5,144 nt of DNA from a bacterium HR41 (lineage in GTDB: Bacteria; Actinomycetota; Thermoleophilia; Solirubrobacterales; Thermoleophilaceae). Below the pieces are notes generated by a model. It saw only the letters and a list, made by a program, of their open reading frames with translations, did no database searches and was not told the DNA's origin. A program made the translations under genes and the position numbers. Shown one piece after another: positions 4,602 through 5,144 of this stretch. The stretch's first letter is position 1. Every line of letters begins with the position of its first letter. The DNA lies in assembly GCA_002898855.1 (NCBI GenBank), contig BEIR01000111.1, positions 1 through 5,144 of the forward strand. Reading direction: 5' to 3'.

Positions 4602-5144
4602 ATGGTCCTCAGCGACGGCACGATTCGCGCCGAGATCGCGGCGGGACGGATAGTGATCGAACCGTTCGACGAGTCGATGATCCAACCGTCGAGCGTCGAC
4701 GTTCGCGTCGATCGTCGCTTCCGCGTCTTCCACAACGCCCGCTACCCCTACATCGACGTGCGCTCGCCGATGGACGACCTGACCGAACTGGTCGAGGTGG
4801 ACGGTGACGAGCCGTTCATCCTCCACCCGGGCGAATTCGTCCTCGCTCAAACGCTCGAGCGGGTGACGCTCCCCAACGACCTCGTCGCCCGCCTGGAAGG
4901 TAAGAGTTCGCTCGGACGCCTCGGTTTGCTCATCCACTCGACAGCGGGCTTCGTCGACTGCGGTTTCTCGGGCCACCTGACCCTCGAACTCTCGAACGTC
5001 GCGAATCTCCCGATCACCATCTACCAGGGAATGCCGATCGGCCAGCTCTCGTTCATGCGTATGGATCGCCCTGTCGAGCGGCCTTACGGTTCCGCCGAGG
5101 TCGGCTCCAAATACCAGGGCCAGGCCGAGCCCACGCCGAGCCGT
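4602..5144 (+). CDS. dcd: dCTP deaminase, probably bifunctional dCTP deaminase/dUTPase (3' partial)
   Basis: Deaminates dCTP and, in the bifunctional type, also hydrolyses the resulting dUTP to dUMP, supplying thymidylate synthesis and keeping uracil out of DNA. 181 codons are present without a stop; mycobacterial Dcd is about 190 residues, so only the last few are missing. Visible family segments are MVLSD at the N-terminus, QPSSVDVR (28-35), [10 protein letters not shown] (75-84), [12 protein letters not shown] (98-109), HSTAGF (112-117), GHLTLELSN (124-132), IGQLSF (146-151) and GSKYQGQ (168-174). Glu129 is the expected catalytic glutamate and Ala115 the expected small residue of the active site. 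The sequence closely parallels M. tuberculosis Dcd as recalled, which is bifunctional; that activity is inferred here. Cys120 stands where Pro is usual (D-P-G-F). ATG 4602 is fixed by the conserved N-terminus. The gene seems to have its own promoter, divergent from the CxxC protein. Confidence 0.95.
   Translation, partial: MVLSDGTIRAEIAAGRIVIEPFDESMIQPSSVDVRVDRRFRVFHNARYPYIDVRSPMDDLTELVEVDGDEPFILHPGEFVLAQTLERVTLPNDLVARLEGKSSLGRLGLLIHSTAGFVDCGFSGHLTLELSNVANLPITIYQGMPIGQLSFMRMDRPVERPYGSAEVGSKYQGQAEPTPSR

Noticed and set aside
4566..4976. 136-codon minus-strand open frame over dcd
   Set aside because: It lies opposite strongly conserved dcd codons and shows no independent support.
1..5144. tRNA, rRNA, CRISPR array, insertion sequence or attachment site
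   Set aside because: No cloverleaf-like segment, regular repeat-spacer series, transposase frame or long terminal repeats were seen by reading; spacers are too short to hide a mobile element.

Overview
The window is GC-rich with strong G/C at third codon positions. It fits a high-GC Gram-positive, most likely a deep-branching Actinomycetota such as Thermoleophilia. That placement is inference: it rests on the Dcd sequence, which closely resembles the mycobacterial enzyme as I remember it, on the GTG/TTG starts, and on menaquinone-type genes. No marker gene fixes the taxon.

Positions 1-3997 (+ strand) hold five tightly packed genes that look like one operon. In order they are a Rieske Fe-S protein (5' end outside the window), a cytochrome b6-type protein, a subunit IV-cytochrome c fusion, a MenG/UbiE methyltransferase and a trans-polyprenyl diphosphate synthase. 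Junctions are a 4-bp ATGA overlap, a 19-bp gap, a 5-bp gap and a 4-bp TTGA overlap. The first three make a menaquinol:cytochrome c reductase laid out like Bacillus QcrA-QcrB-QcrC, with split cytochrome b and the c-heme domain fused to the C-terminal half. This differs from the qcrCAB arrangement usual in Actinobacteria. The last two make the menaquinone tail and perform the final ring methylation, so one transcript probably encodes both the quinol-oxidising complex and enzymes that make its substrate.

Positions 3998-4053 are a short spacer between convergent genes, with two small dyads. Positions 4054-4464 (- strand) encode an unrecognised 136-residue protein with two CxxC pairs, probably a zinc ribbon. 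Positions 4465-4601 are a divergent intergenic region with a candidate promoter and a dyad, placed so that the next gene would be transcribed without a leader. From 4602 to the window end runs dcd (dCTP deaminase, probably bifunctional with dUTPase), lacking only its last few residues.

Points deserving a second look are the Bacillus-like complex in an actinobacterial-looking genome, Thr in place of the cysteine that binds heme c_i in cytochrome b6, a roughly 30-residue insert in the prenyl synthase whose codon pattern fits another frame better, and the predicted leaderless dcd promoter. I see no obvious new defence or mobile system; most of the window is core metabolism.
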